Positions 17,343-27,261 are shown, counted from the stretch's first letter. The stretch: 42,936 bases of DNA from Candidatus Izimoplasma sp. ZiA1 (GCA_002285055.1 NQYJ01000013.1:21288-64223), one strand, 5' to 3'. The notes: generated from the letters alone by a model not told the origin. Program-made: numbers and translations.

Positions 17343-18575
17343 ATGAAACTATCAATAATAAACAAAGAATATACTAAACTATTAGTAGCTACATTTATAA
17401 CTAGATTTGGTGATTGTGTTGATGCAATTGCTTTTAGTTGGTTGGTTTATATAATGACAGGCTCAAGAGTTTTAATGGGTTCTATATTTATAGTTAGTGT
17501 TTTGCCAAATTTAATTATTTTACCATTTGGTGGTGTTTTAGCAGACACTCTTAACAAGAAAAAAATAACCTTTATTGGTGATATTTTAAGAGGATTTGCT
17601 GTTGCAACTTTAGCAATACTATATGCAACAGGATTATTAGAAGTGTGGCAAATATTTGTTTTTACAATAATTAACTCATTGTTCGAATCATTTGCAGATC
17701 CCGCAAGAGAATCAATGTTGCAGTCACTAATTAAACCTGGTGATTATATAAAAGGTTCAGCTTATCTTAACAGTACATCACAACTTGGAGCTTTAGTTGG
17801 ATTAGCTGTGGCTGGAGTTTTAATAAGCTCTATTGGCATCTGGGGGACAATTTTAATAGATGCTTTTACATTTCTCATTTCATCGATAATCATTTACTCT
17901 ATGAAATATAAAGACATTCGAGAAAAATCTTTAACTAGCAATTCATTAAAGGGATTCTTTGTTCAAATTTCAGAGGGATTTAACTACTTAAAATCAAAAA
18001 AAATATTACTTATCGTTGTATTACTTGCTGCTTATATGAACTTCTCTTTTGCCCCATATAATATCTTAAGACCAATTTACGTTGTTGATGTTTTAAAGAT
18101 TGGGGTTGAAGGACTTAGTTATTTAGGACTAGCAATATTTGCCGGTATGTTTGTTGGTGGTTTAATTATGGGTAAAATCGGTAAAAAAATTAATCCAGTA
18201 ATTTCAATATCATTTGGTTTTGCGATGATGGGTGTAATGTATATTCTTTTAGGAACTGTAGAACATATCCACTTAGCATTTAATACTCAAATTATATACG
18301 CAATTATCTGCACATTCTTCCTAGGGTTTTTTGTGCCAATAATGCGTGCACCAATTAATTCAATTGTAATGAAAGAAACAACCCCAGAAATGATCGGAAG
18401 ACTTTCGTCGATTATGACTGCGTGTGCATTAATCGCACTACCTCTTGGAGGAGCTTTGGTAAGTTTCTTAGGAGATAGTGTCACTGTAACTTTTCTTTAT
18501 ACAGTTATGGGAATATCAGTAGTATTTGTTTCACTAATATTTTATTTAAGACATCATAAACGCACATTTAACTAA
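17343..18575 (+). CDS. MFS exporter (DHA3/EntS-like)
   Basis: A 410-residue transporter with about twelve helices. The loop between helices 2 and 3 reads G-G-V-L-A-D-T-L-N-K-K, the MFS motif A variant found in DHA3 transporters such as enterobactin exporter EntS and macrolide exporter MefA. An R-D/F-A-D-P-A-R-E-S segment after helix 4 is also typical of that group. It likely exports a drug or small metabolite by proton antiport. The start follows AAGGAG. The promoter is overlapped by the GCAACC operator shared with an ABC exporter operon. Confidence 0.85.
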   Translation: MKLSIINKEYTKLLVATFITRFGDCVDAIAFSWLVYIMTGSRVLMGSIFIVSVLPNLIILPFGGVLADTLNKKKITFIGDILRGFAVATLAILYATGLLEVWQIFVFTIINSLFESFADPARESMLQSLIKPGDYIKGSAYLNSTSQLGALVGLAVAGVLISSIGIWGTILIDAFTFLISSIIIYSMKYKDIREKSLTSNSLKGFFVQISEGFNYLKSKKILLIVVLLAAYMNFSFAPYNILRPIYVVDVLKIGVEGLSYLGLAIFAGMFVGGLIMGKIGKKINPVISISFGFAMMGVMYILLGTVEHIHLAFNTQIIYAIICTFFLGFFVPIMRAPINSIVMKETTPEMIGRLSSIMTACALIALPLGGALVSFLGDSVTVTFLYTVMGISVVFVSLIFYLRHHKRTFN

Positions 18576-18669
18576 AAAATATGTTTACTAAGATTTACCT
18601 TAATCTCAAGGTTTTTAAATCAAGAAAAAGGTGAACAAAAAATAGAACCAAAAAAATAAGGAGGAAAAC

Positions 18670-20004
18670 ATGTTTAATTATCCAAAAGGTTTTTATGTAG
18701 ATGTCCGTATTGAGGACGTTTTCACAACAAGAATCGCATACAAGAATGGTGAACTTTACGAGCAAAAAGTACGTTCAAACAAAGGGGCGTTTGTTCGAGT
18801 TTTTGATGGGGATATGTGGTATTATGCATCATTCACTAATCTAGGCACAATTCAATATCAAATTGATAACTTAGCTAGTATGGCAACTCCGAACATTAAC
18901 ATTGAAGATCACCCATACATTAAAATGTACGAGGTAAATAATGAAGAACTTATGCAATATAAGCATAATTCATTAAAAGATGTAGAGTTAAAAGAAAAAG
19001 ATACACTGTTAAGAAAAATTGTTGATTTATGTAAACATGAAACAATCAAAATGACAAACATCATATATGTTGATAGTGTAATTGAGAAAGAGATATTCAC
19101 TTCAAAAGGAACACATGTAAAATTTGATAAACAAACTTGTGGTCTTAGTATGGGCATGAGATGTGCATACAAAGAAAACAAAGAATATTTTGGAGCATCT
19201 AATGCAAGAACAACATTTGATGAACTAAAAACTACTATCCCTCATTTTGAAAAAGAACTAGAAAAGAATATTGATTTCATTATAAACGCAGAAACATTTG
19301 AACCAGGTGTCTATCCTGTATTAATGAGTCCCTTAGCTACTGGTGTATTTACGCATGAAAGTTTTGGTCATAAAAGTGAGTCTGACTTTATGGTTGGAGA
19401 TGAAGCAATGAGAAAAGAATGGGTTCTTGGTAAAAAAGTAGGTCAACCATTACTTAATATCATTGATGATGGAACAGTTCTTGGAAATGGATACGTTCCA
19501 TTTGATGATGAAGGAACAAAAGGTTCAAAAACTAATATCATTACTAATGGTGTTTTAACAGATAGACTACATAACGTAGCAACGGCTGCGGCTCTTAATG
19601 AAAAACCAACTGGTAACGCTAGATCAATTGGGTTTGAATATGAACCTCTTGTTAGAATGACAACTACTTATATTGATAAAGGAACTACACCCTTAGAAGA
19701 TATTATTAAAAGTATTAAATATGGTGTGTTTGTTGATACAATAAGCTATGGAACTGGAATGAGTACATTTACAATGGCACCAACACGTGCTTATAAAATC
19801 GAAAACGGCAAGATAACTAAACCAATAAAACTCTCTGTAGTAACTGGAAATGTCTTTGAGACACTAGATAAAGTAGATGCAATTAGTAAAGAGTTTGAGT
19901 TGCTTAGTTTTGTTGTTGGTGGTTGTGGGAAAATGGAACAATACCCATGTCCTGTAGGGTTCGGAGGACCATACACATTGGTTCGTAAACTTAATGTCTT
20001 GTAG
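18670..20004 (+). CDS. tldD: Metallopeptidase TldD
   Basis: A 444-residue protein of the TldD/PmbA family. The zinc motif H229-E230-x3-H234 (FTHESFGHKSE) identifies it as the catalytic TldD subunit, and the late Cys of V-V-G-G-C-G-K is the usual third ligand. TldD forms a heterodimer with TldE/PmbA. It degrades unfolded peptides threaded into a central channel, and in some bacteria removes leader peptides from modified peptides such as microcin B17. It is followed by tldE after 12 nt, with a GTAGGAGG box. No modified-peptide biosynthesis gene is recognisable nearby, so a general proteolytic role is as likely. Confidence 0.92.
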   Translation: MFNYPKGFYVDVRIEDVFTTRIAYKNGELYEQKVRSNKGAFVRVFDGDMWYYASFTNLGTIQYQIDNLASMATPNINIEDHPYIKMYEVNNEELMQYKHNSLKDVELKEKDTLLRKIVDLCKHETIKMTNIIYVDSVIEKEIFTSKGTHVKFDKQTCGLSMGMRCAYKENKEYFGASNARTTFDELKTTIPHFEKELEKNIDFIINAETFEPGVYPVLMSPLATGVFTHESFGHKSESDFMVGDEAMRKEWVLGKKVGQPLLNIIDDGTVLGNGYVPFDDEGTKGSKTNIITNGVLTDRLHNVATAAALNEKPTGNARSIGFEYEPLVRMTTTYIDKGTTPLEDIIKSIKYGVFVDTISYGTGMSTFTMAPTRAYKIENGKITKPIKLSVVTGNVFETLDKVDAISKEFELLSFVVGGCGKMEQYPCPVGFGGPYTLVRKLNVL

Positions 20005-20016
20005 GAGGATAAAAAA

Positions 20017-21246
20017 ATGAAAAAAGAAATTATACAAGTAAACAATAAAGAAACGTCAGTAAAAATGCAAACATCAGAAATAATCTCTTTAAGAGCAAAA
20101 GACATCGATAAATCTGCAGTTAGAGTTTATAAAGATGGAAAGGTGGGTATTTCAGGTGCAGTAGGAACTTCATCGATTGAAGATTTAACGGCGCAAGCAA
20201 TTGAAAACTTATCCTCAAATATTAAATACCCATATGAACTAGAAAAAAATAGGAAAGATCATAGAAACTACATAGAAAAACAATACAGTGAAAAAGAGTT
20301 AATGGATTTAGGTAAAACTTTATCAGATTCATTTAAAAATGATTTTGATGATTTTATCTTTAATGATTCGATAAAAAAAATCGAAACAGATTTCAGATTT
20401 ACAAATTCTGAAGGGTTAGATTTAAGATATCAAGATTCCTACTTAGATTTTAACTTTCTAGTAAAATCGAAAGACAGTGCAAATTTATTTGATACTTTTT
20501 CAAGATGGAGAGGTAGAAATTTCGATACAACTAGATACTTATCTACAACAAAAATGCAACTAGATGCTGAAAGAAATATTGTAGAACTCCCAAAAGAAAA
20601 TAAAGTTCCAGTATTTTTTGTAGAATCAGACATCATAACTGATTTCCTCAACAGTCATTTAAGTGGTGATAATTATGGTAATGAAACATCACTATTCACC
20701 AAAAAAATAGGAACTAAAATATTTAATGATAAAGTATCTATAGTTCAAAACAATAACTCAAAATACTCTTACTCGTGTTTCTTTGACACAGAAGGTATTA
20801 CAAATAAAAATGACGTTGTAACGCTAATTGAAAATGGAGTATTCAAACGTGTCTTCACAGATAAAAAAATTGCAGAAAAATTTAATATCGAGCATACTGG
20901 ATCTGCTTCAGGAGGATATGACGATGTACCAAGTCTTAGATTTACTAATATTGAACCAGTAGTTGATAGTTCTAACATTAAAAAATCACTAAATGGAAAA
21001 ATGGCAATCTTAGTTGTAGTTGCTGCAGGTGGAAGTTTTAATTCTGATGGTAAGTTTTCTACACCTGTTCAAACATCTTATTTATACGATGGTGAAAATC
21101 TAATAGGTAAACTACCTGAGTTTAATATAAGCAATGATATCTATAACATGCTAGGTGATGATTATATAGGAACATTCAAATCAGAAACCTTATACTTTTC
21201 AGAACATGGTTACTTACTTGGTTCTTACATGAACATAATTAAATAA
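20017..21246 (+). CDS. tldE: Metallopeptidase subunit TldE/PmbA
   Basis: A 409-residue TldD/PmbA family protein without the HExxxH motif, which marks the non-catalytic partner TldE (PmbA). Family landmarks include the E-H-T-G-S-A-S-G-G-Y-D-D segment near residue 290 and the N-terminal strand pattern V-R-V-Y-K-D-G-K-V-G. It is translated directly after tldD and is expected to complete the heterodimer. A strong terminator follows. Confidence 0.88.
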   Translation: MKKEIIQVNNKETSVKMQTSEIISLRAKDIDKSAVRVYKDGKVGISGAVGTSSIEDLTAQAIENLSSNIKYPYELEKNRKDHRNYIEKQYSEKELMDLGKTLSDSFKNDFDDFIFNDSIKKIETDFRFTNSEGLDLRYQDSYLDFNFLVKSKDSANLFDTFSRWRGRNFDTTRYLSTTKMQLDAERNIVELPKENKVPVFFVESDIITDFLNSHLSGDNYGNETSLFTKKIGTKIFNDKVSIVQNNNSKYSYSCFFDTEGITNKNDVVTLIENGVFKRVFTDKKIAEKFNIEHTGSASGGYDDVPSLRFTNIEPVVDSSNIKKSLNGKMAILVVVAAGGSFNSDGKFSTPVQTSYLYDGENLIGKLPEFNISNDIYNMLGDDYIGTFKSETLYFSEHGYLLGSYMNIIK

Positions 21247-21254
21247 CTAATTTT

Positions 21255-21285
21255 AAAAATAGACAATAATAAATTGTCTATTTTT
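21255..21285 (+). terminator. Terminator of tldD-tldE
   Basis: The stem AAAAATAGACAAT/ATTGTCTATTTTT has a 5-nt loop and is followed by more T residues. Confidence 0.85.
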
Positions 21286-21477
21286 TTATTTTTAACTTAA
21301 ATCTAATATAAAACTTTACTTGTTTTATCTGCTTTTATTTGATGATAAATTGTTGTATAATTAAACTAATTACAATTAAATAGATGGGTTATAATGTTTT
21401 TTTTTTTATACTAGAATTCTATTAACTGATTTAAAGGTGATTACTAATTATTATAGACAGCTATACGGAGGATAAAA

Positions 21478-23589
21478 ATGAAGAATTCTTTACATACCAA
21501 AATCTATGATTTAATAGATAAAGCTGAAACAGCAGAAAAACATAACACAGAGGCAGCTATAAATATCTCATTAGAACTACTTAAGATACCTGAGTTACAA
21601 GAACTACCATTAGAAGCATCAAAGAACCTTGTAAGGATTGGAAGATGTTTATGGATTAAAGGTGACTATGATATATCGATTGAATATTTAGAAAAAGCTT
21701 TAGTCTTTTGTAGTGAAGCTAATGATAATTATGCTTTAGTTGATGCATTAATTGTTTTAGCTAATGTATATAAATCAATGGAGTGGTTTAACTCAGCTTT
21801 ATTAAATTATGGAAAGGCATTAGTTATAGCAGAAGATCATAAATTAAAAGAATTAATCTCAAAGATTTACAACAATATTGGGGCATTACATGAAGAAACA
21901 AAAAACTATGATGAAGCACTAGAATATTTTGAAAAATGTTTAAACATGGCTAAAGAAATCAAAAACGAATATATAATCGCAATCTCATACTTAAACATAG
22001 GCCATATCAAAATGTTTTTAGATAATAACGAAGATGCAAAAAAAGACATTATAATTAGTAAAGAATATTTTGATAAGCATAATAGAACAATCCCACTTGC
22101 TCATTCTTATTACCAATTTGGAATTATCCTAAAAAAAGAAGGTAATTACGATGAATCTATTAAGAGTTTTAAAGATGGTATCTTTAATGCTGAAAAAGGA
22201 AAAGATTCTTCTGTTTTATTTAGAATTTATCTAGAAATTGCAGAAGTGTACATTTTATTAGATGAAACAAAAACAGCGGAAATAATATATTTTAAAGCAC
22301 TCACTCTAGCAAAAAAATTAGGTATGAGTACAATGTTATCAAATGTTTATGAAAAAATGGCTTTATATTATCAAAAAACAAATAACAACATTCAGGCAAT
22401 TAAATATTTTAACCATTATAATAATATCAATAATGAAATTGAAGATAATAGAATGAAAGAAATCAGAAAAAGCATTGAACTTCAGTCTAAATTATCAGAA
22501 TCAAAAGAGGAAACTAAAATATATCGAAACTTATCAACTAAACTAGAAAAAAGTTATAACGATATGAAAGTACTAAGTAAAATTGGACAAGCAATCACAT
22601 CAACTCGTAATATCGAAAAAATATTTGAGAACTTATATAAGAATGTCAATCATTTAATGCCTGCAGATTCATTAACATTAGGATTATATAATCCTGAAAC
22701 TAACAAACTACATTTTGATTTAAGTATTGAAAAAGGTGAGTACTTAGAAGTATACTCAATGGAACTAAATCATAAAAATAGTTGGACAGTATGGTGTTAC
22801 AATAACAAAAAAACTGTTAGGATTAATGACTTTGAAACTGAATATCATGATTACATAGAAAGTGAAGGAGAGAGTGATGGAGATGAGATGAACTCAGCTA
22901 TATTTACTCCTTTAGTTTTTGAAGACGAAGTAATAGGGGTATTCACGGTCCAAGCTGAGAAAAGAAACTCATATACTGAGGCAGATGAAATTTTATTGTT
23001 TACATTAAGTTCATATTTAGCAATTGCTATTAAAAATGCATCAAAAACAAAAGAGTTAGCTAAACTAAATGAAAAACTAAAAATCAAGTCTGAACAAGAT
23101 GGGTTAATCGGAATCGCAAATCGTAGGTTATTTGATGAAAAATATACTGAATCATGGGAAGTATCAGTTAAAAATAAAGAGAACCTTCTTATCATGATGA
23201 TGGATATTGATAATTTTAAAGATTTAAATGACAAATACGGACACTTAACTGGAGACGAAGTTTTAAAAGCTGTAGGTAAAATCCTTGAAGAAGAGAAAGA
23301 TGAAAATAGTTTCGTTGCTAGATACGGTGGAGATGAATTTGTCGCAATATTCTCACAAACATCAAAAAGTAGATTTATGGAATTTGATAATAGATTTAGA
23401 ACAAAATTATTTGATTTAAATATCACTTTGAATATTAAAACTAAAATCAATGTTTCTATCGGTGTTGCTTTAATTACTCCAAAAAAAGAAGACAACATGA
23501 AAACTTTAATATACTCTGCAGACGAGCAATTATATTCTAGTAAAGCAAATGGTAAAAACCAAACATCATTCATAACAATAAAAAAATAA
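21478..23589 (+). CDS. TPR-GAF-GGDEF diguanylate cyclase
   Basis: A 703-residue cytoplasmic signalling protein. Residues 1-330 hold about seven tetratricopeptide repeats (for example KIYNNIGALHEETKNYDEAL). A short coiled coil spans 335-365, a GAF-like sensor 370-520, and a GGDEF domain 535-703. The active-site loop is intact (Y-G-G-D-E-F at about 616-621), as is the metal Asp in MMMDIDNF, so it should make cyclic di-GMP. The RxxD inhibitory site expected before the loop is absent (D-E-N-S occupies it), so no feedback inhibition is predicted. A GGAGG box precedes the start. No phosphodiesterase or PilZ gene is in the window. Confidence 0.92.
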   Translation: MKNSLHTKIYDLIDKAETAEKHNTEAAINISLELLKIPELQELPLEASKNLVRIGRCLWIKGDYDISIEYLEKALVFCSEANDNYALVDALIVLANVYKSMEWFNSALLNYGKALVIAEDHKLKELISKIYNNIGALHEETKNYDEALEYFEKCLNMAKEIKNEYIIAISYLNIGHIKMFLDNNEDAKKDIIISKEYFDKHNRTIPLAHSYYQFGIILKKEGNYDESIKSFKDGIFNAEKGKDSSVLFRIYLEIAEVYILLDETKTAEIIYFKALTLAKKLGMSTMLSNVYEKMALYYQKTNNNIQAIKYFNHYNNINNEIEDNRMKEIRKSIELQSKLSESKEETKIYRNLSTKLEKSYNDMKVLSKIGQAITSTRNIEKIFENLYKNVNHLMPADSLTLGLYNPETNKLHFDLSIEKGEYLEVYSMELNHKNSWTVWCYNNKKTVRINDFETEYHDYIESEGESDGDEMNSAIFTPLVFEDEVIGVFTVQAEKRNSYTEADEILLFTLSSYLAIAIKNASKTKELAKLNEKLKIKSEQDGLIGIANRRLFDEKYTESWEVSVKNKENLLIMMMDIDNFKDLNDKYGHLTGDEVLKAVGKILEEEKDENSFVARYGGDEFVAIFSQTSKSRFMEFDNRFRTKLFDLNITLNIKTKINVSIGVALITPKKEDNMKTLIYSADEQLYSSKANGKNQTSFITIKK

Positions 23590-23618
23590 CAAAGGTTTAA
23601 CTCTTTGTTATTTTTTTT
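23586..23618 (+). terminator. Terminator of the GGDEF gene
   Basis: The stem ATAACAAAG/CTTTGTTAT has an 8-nt loop and is followed by eight T. Confidence 0.8.
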
Positions 23619-23640
23619 ATTAACTATTCTGAAAACTGAT

Positions 23641-24876
23641 TTAAATAGTAAAATTACCATTGCTAAATATTTTGATTTCTTCATCTGTTTTCGTTATGCC
23701 TATAATACTTAAATCAGGACTACCAAACATAAAATCAGCTTGAACAGCTGAATGATTATATCCTTTTGCTTTAAGTTCATTTAGCTCCATTTTATGTCCA
23801 TCTTTAATACTAAGTGGTGTTGCTCTTCCTAAAGACATATGACAAGATGAGTTTTCATCAAACATTGTATTATAGAACACAATGTCTAAATTAGATACAG
23901 GTGAGTCAAAATTAATTAATGCAATTTCTCCAAGATGTTTTGAACCTTCATCTGTATTAATAATACTTTCTAGTACTTCCTTGTTTTGTTTTGCATCATA
24001 ATCAATAACTACACCATCTTTAAACTCAAGCCAAAATTCATTAACGGTTTTGCCTTGAAAACTCATTGGTTTAGTTGCATATACTTTACCATTGACTCCA
24101 TCCCTATGGATCATTGTAAAGTTTTCTTCAGTAGGGATATTAGGATTAAAATATACATTATTAGTAGTCTGGCTTCTCCCACCAACCCAATTATGTTCCT
24201 CAACAAGCTTTAGTTCAATATTTGTTCCTAGTTTGTTTTTTAAAATTAATCTATCAAACTTGTAATCATTTAGAATTTTATTTCTATTCACTATTTCTTG
24301 AATATGCTTGTTCCACTCTTTTAAAGAATCAGTATTATCATTTACTCTTGAAGCCTTTAAAATCGCATCCCACAATGCTTCTACTGCATCATCTTCATTA
24401 AGGTTTGGGAATACCTTTTTTGCCCATATTTTATTAGGTGCACAGATAATAGTCCACTGCGCTTTTGAACTCATTATATACTCTGAAAAGAAATGCATAA
24501 CTTCAGCACTGGCTTTACTTACAGCTTGGATTTTATTTTTGTCTACATCTTTTAGAAAGTCACTAGTTGGAGAATTAACATTAATAATACAACCACCTTG
24601 ATCAACAATATATTGAATCTGATCAACAGACCAAGTTGGTACTTCTTTCAAGTTCTCTAAACTTTGATATTCATATCCATACCGTTTAATATATTCATCT
24701 CTCCAAACCACAATTACTTTTTTAGCTCCAGCCTCATATGCTTGTTTTGTAATTTCTCTGACTAATTCATAACTACCCGTTGGTCCCATAATTCCAACTA
24801 ATTGATTTTTCTGAACATTAGCCCCAATTTTAACAGCTACTTTAGCTAATTTTTCTAATAGTTCTTTTTTAATCAT
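23641..24876 (-). CDS. M29 aminopeptidase-like protein, one metal ligand changed
   Basis: This gene encodes 411 residues from the ATG at 24876, which follows GGAGGG. The longer in-frame start begins before that box. It is a full-length member of the AmpS/PepS/AmpT (M29) family: the P-T-E-E-N-F-T motif, G-E-I-A-L-I and D-E-N-S-S-C-H-M-S-L-G-R are all present. In the last ligand pair, H-x-D-F-M in the family and in the neighbouring paralogue, the His is Gln379 (Q-A-D-F-M-F-G). M29 enzymes need two metal ions, so activity or metal preference may be altered, or it may act as a non-catalytic partner. It sits 186 nt downstream of its paralogue on the same strand. Confidence 0.88.
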   Translation of the reverse strand: MIKKELLEKLAKVAVKIGANVQKNQLVGIMGPTGSYELVREITKQAYEAGAKKVIVVWRDEYIKRYGYEYQSLENLKEVPTWSVDQIQYIVDQGGCIINVNSPTSDFLKDVDKNKIQAVSKASAEVMHFFSEYIMSSKAQWTIICAPNKIWAKKVFPNLNEDDAVEALWDAILKASRVNDNTDSLKEWNKHIQEIVNRNKILNDYKFDRLILKNKLGTNIELKLVEEHNWVGGRSQTTNNVYFNPNIPTEENFTMIHRDGVNGKVYATKPMSFQGKTVNEFWLEFKDGVVIDYDAKQNKEVLESIINTDEGSKHLGEIALINFDSPVSNLDIVFYNTMFDENSSCHMSLGRATPLSIKDGHKMELNELKAKGYNHSAVQADFMFGSPDLSIIGITKTDEEIKIFSNGNFTI

Positions 24877-25062
24877 ATGACATCCCTCCAATATAATCAT
24901 CTATCTTTATGTTACACAGTTATAAATAGAATTACAATCTACAAAAGAGTAACAATTGTCATATGTTTGCCTCTATACAATTTAGACTTATCTATAAGAG
25001 GTTAAATGACTACATTATATTAGACTTGTTTTCATCATCTGATATTTTTTCTTTTTATGTCA

Positions 25063-26304
25063 TTAAATTACATAATCTCCATCTTTGAAGATTGTAATCT
25101 TTGTTCCATCTTTTTTTGTTCCTATAACTTGCATATCTTTACTACCAAACATAAAGTCTGAGTGGACCATTGATTGATTTGAACCAACATTAACAAGTTC
25201 TTTAAGAGTCATTGAATCTCCTCCCTTAACATTTCTAGGATACGCACGTCCAAGAGCTAAATGACATGATGCATTCTCATCAAACAATGTGTTTAAGAAT
25301 AGAATTCCAGTATTATTTATTGGAGAATCATAACTTATTAAAGCTACTTCACCTAAATATGAACTACCTTCATCTACTTCTAATAAACTCTTAAGTGATT
25401 CAAGTTGTTTTTTAGCATCATAATTAACTACTTTTCCATCTTTAAATTCAAGCCAGAAGTCTTCAATTAGATTTCCACGATAATCTAGTGGTAGACTAGC
25501 TACAACCTTACCATTAACTCCAAATTTATATGGCATAGTGAAATTTTCTTCTGTTGGAATATTTGGATTAAATTCTATTCCCGTGGTAGATTTTGTGCCT
25601 CCACCAGCCCATATATGATTCTCAACTAATTTAACAGTCAAATCAGTTCCTAGGCTATTTGAGAAATGTAAATAATCAAACTGATGATCTGTAAGAATAT
25701 TATTATGTGTTAGTAAAGTTTTACTATGTTCTTGCCATTCTTTAATTGGATCATTTGTTTCTCTAACACGTGACGCTTTTAAAATTGCATCCCATAGTTT
25801 TTCTAACGCTACATCTTCATCTAATTCAGAAAACACTTGTTTTGCCCATACTTTATTAGGTGCAGCAATAACAGTCCATTGTGTATGATTACCCATCATA
25901 TGATCTTGAACAAAACTAAATGCTTTCATTTGCGCTAATCCAGATGCTTGCATTTTTTCTGGATCTACACCTTTATTTAATCCAGGTATTGGTGATGTAA
26001 TACTGACAATACATGCTCCTTGTTCCTTAAGTTCTTTATACTGATCTATATTCCACTGAGGAATATATTCAAGTGATTCAATACTCTTACCATCATACGC
26101 AATACGTTCTACATATGGATCGCTCCACTGAAGAACCACATCTCTTGCACCAGCATTATAACCAGCTTTAACAATTAATCTAGCTAATTCATAGGTTTCT
26201 ACTGATGAACTCACTACTAATACTTGATCCTTTTGAACATTTGCTCCTACTTCTACTACTAATTTTGCATATTTTTCTAACAATTCTAATTTCGGCATTC
26301 TCAT
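25063..26304 (-). CDS. M29 family aminopeptidase
   Basis: A 413-residue, full-length M29 metallo-aminopeptidase. The metal ligands expected from Thermus AmpT are all visible: Glu in NIPTEENF, Glu in G-E-V-A-L-I, His in D-E-N-A-S-C-H-L-A-L-G-R, and H381-x-D383 in HSDFMFG. It removes N-terminal residues from peptides in the cytoplasm, probably for amino-acid recycling. The start follows AAGGAG closely (4 nt); the ATG two codons later is also possible. It is about 55% identical by eye to the gene following it, hence a tandem duplication. The 600 bases upstream of it contain no gene. Confidence 0.92.
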   Translation of the reverse strand: MRMPKLELLEKYAKLVVEVGANVQKDQVLVVSSSVETYELARLIVKAGYNAGARDVVLQWSDPYVERIAYDGKSIESLEYIPQWNIDQYKELKEQGACIVSITSPIPGLNKGVDPEKMQASGLAQMKAFSFVQDHMMGNHTQWTVIAAPNKVWAKQVFSELDEDVALEKLWDAILKASRVRETNDPIKEWQEHSKTLLTHNNILTDHQFDYLHFSNSLGTDLTVKLVENHIWAGGGTKSTTGIEFNPNIPTEENFTMPYKFGVNGKVVASLPLDYRGNLIEDFWLEFKDGKVVNYDAKKQLESLKSLLEVDEGSSYLGEVALISYDSPINNTGILFLNTLFDENASCHLALGRAYPRNVKGGDSMTLKELVNVGSNQSMVHSDFMFGSKDMQVIGTKKDGTKITIFKDGDYVI

Positions 26305-26745
26305 CTCTCTCCTTCTTTTTTATAAAACTAATATTAAATCTTAACCCTAGTAATATTAGAGATACTTCTCAAGTAAACGTACACGATATTATGATTAAAA
26401 GTCATACTTTGTTGTACACAGTACCTCCAAAAAGAGAATAACACTTTTAATTAATAATATCAAGTACTAAATTAAATTAATTAATTAAATGCTAAATATT
26501 AATATCTTTTTAAACATATTAATTAAAAATTTTAATAATATAGGATACATATTTAATAATTAAATGCGTGTGTTTAAATGCTTTGTTTTGGTTTTTTTGC
26601 CAAAGTATATATTGTAAATAACTTTTGCTGGTTCTTATAAATTTAACTCTTTAGATCTTGAGTATTTTTTATCATCTATAAACTTCAATAATAACAAAAT
26701 TGCTATTACATTAATTCTATCAAGGTAGTAACTATGTCAAAATAA
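26305..26745. other. Gene-free AT-rich spacer
   Basis: No reading frame with a ribosome site is seen. The part near 26305-26420 should hold the aminopeptidase promoter, but no convincing box pair stands out. The remainder is simple AT-rich sequence between chromosome and cassette array. Confidence 0.4.
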
Positions 26746-26767
26746 AAAGCCCCAAAAGGGCTTTCTT
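26744..26767 (-). terminator. Terminator left of att copy F
   Basis: The stem AAAGCCC/GGGCTTT (26747-26766) has A-rich sequence on its left (T-run on -). The - strand form GAAAGCCCTTTTGGGGCTTTTT matches the terminators left of att copies B and D. Confidence 0.75.
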
Positions 26768-26791
26768 ATAAATTCTGTATCATTCTGTAGA

Positions 26792-26809
26792 TTATTTGTG
26801 ATAAGGCTC
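26792..26809 (-). repeat. rlmH-end att site, copy F (left limit of array)
   Basis: On the - strand it reads GAGCCTTATCACAAATAA, which would encode E-P-Y-H-K-stop exactly as the rlmH end does, with one synonymous change. It differs from copy A at one position in 18 bp. It is the leftmost copy found. Confidence 0.8.
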
Positions 26810-26901
26810 AGTTTATCGCATTTAGAGAAAAATAATAGCATCAAATCCCAATATTCTGAAATTGCTATAAACTTTTCAATAAATATCAATTCTCCCTTTA
26901 C

Positions 26902-27261
26902 TCAAACTAGGTTTGAAAGTCTAGAAATTAATTTTGAAAACTTAGCACCAGGATTCCAAGAATCTGTAATACAGTAACTTGATTTAAGCCGAACTATTTT
27001 TCCTATTCGAAATTGTCCGCTAGATAATCCTTTTTGTATTTCCATCATCTCAGGTAATACGATGTTTTTCACCTGTGAGTAATACGAGAAAGCTCCATTT
27101 TCCTCAAATCCTATAATACTATTGATGATTTCACTTTTTGATGAGTCCATATCATAATCATAAATCGCAGAATTGCACATTTCTATAATCTCCAAAACTA
27201 AATCGTTAATTTCTTTAATTTTAGTTTTCTTCCTATCGTTAAACTTCTGAAATAAATTCAT
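26902..27261 (-). CDS. Unknown 119-residue cassette protein
   Basis: The start at 27261 is chosen because AAGGAG lies 9 nt upstream. The longer in-frame start at 27336 lacks a site. The protein is mostly helical and charged (MNLFQKFNDRKKTKIKEIND at the N-terminus). A C-terminal section (I-V-R-L-K-S-S-Y-C-I-T-D-S-W-N-P-G) looks beta-rich. No family recognised and no catalytic motif visible. As the only gene of a cassette whose neighbours all carry phage-defence operons, it could be a defence or counter-selection gene. That is inference from context only. Confidence 0.6.
   Translation of the reverse strand: MNLFQKFNDRKKTKIKEINDLVLEIIEMCNSAIYDYDMDSSKSEIINSIIGFEENGAFSYYSQVKNIVLPEMMEIQKGLSSGQFRIGKIVRLKSSYCITDSWNPGAKFSKLISRLSNLV

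Noticed and set aside
18670..21246. TldD/TldE as part of a modified-peptide (RiPP) cluster with the nearby exporters
   Set aside because: No precursor peptide, cyclodehydratase or radical-SAM gene is visible, and the exporters belong to separate transcripts; TldD/E is common as a general protease.
22851..23684. A 277-codon open frame on the - strand opposite the GGDEF domain
   Set aside because: It lies fully over a clear diguanylate cyclase, has no ribosome site or domain, and is explained as an antisense shadow of AT-rich coding DNA.
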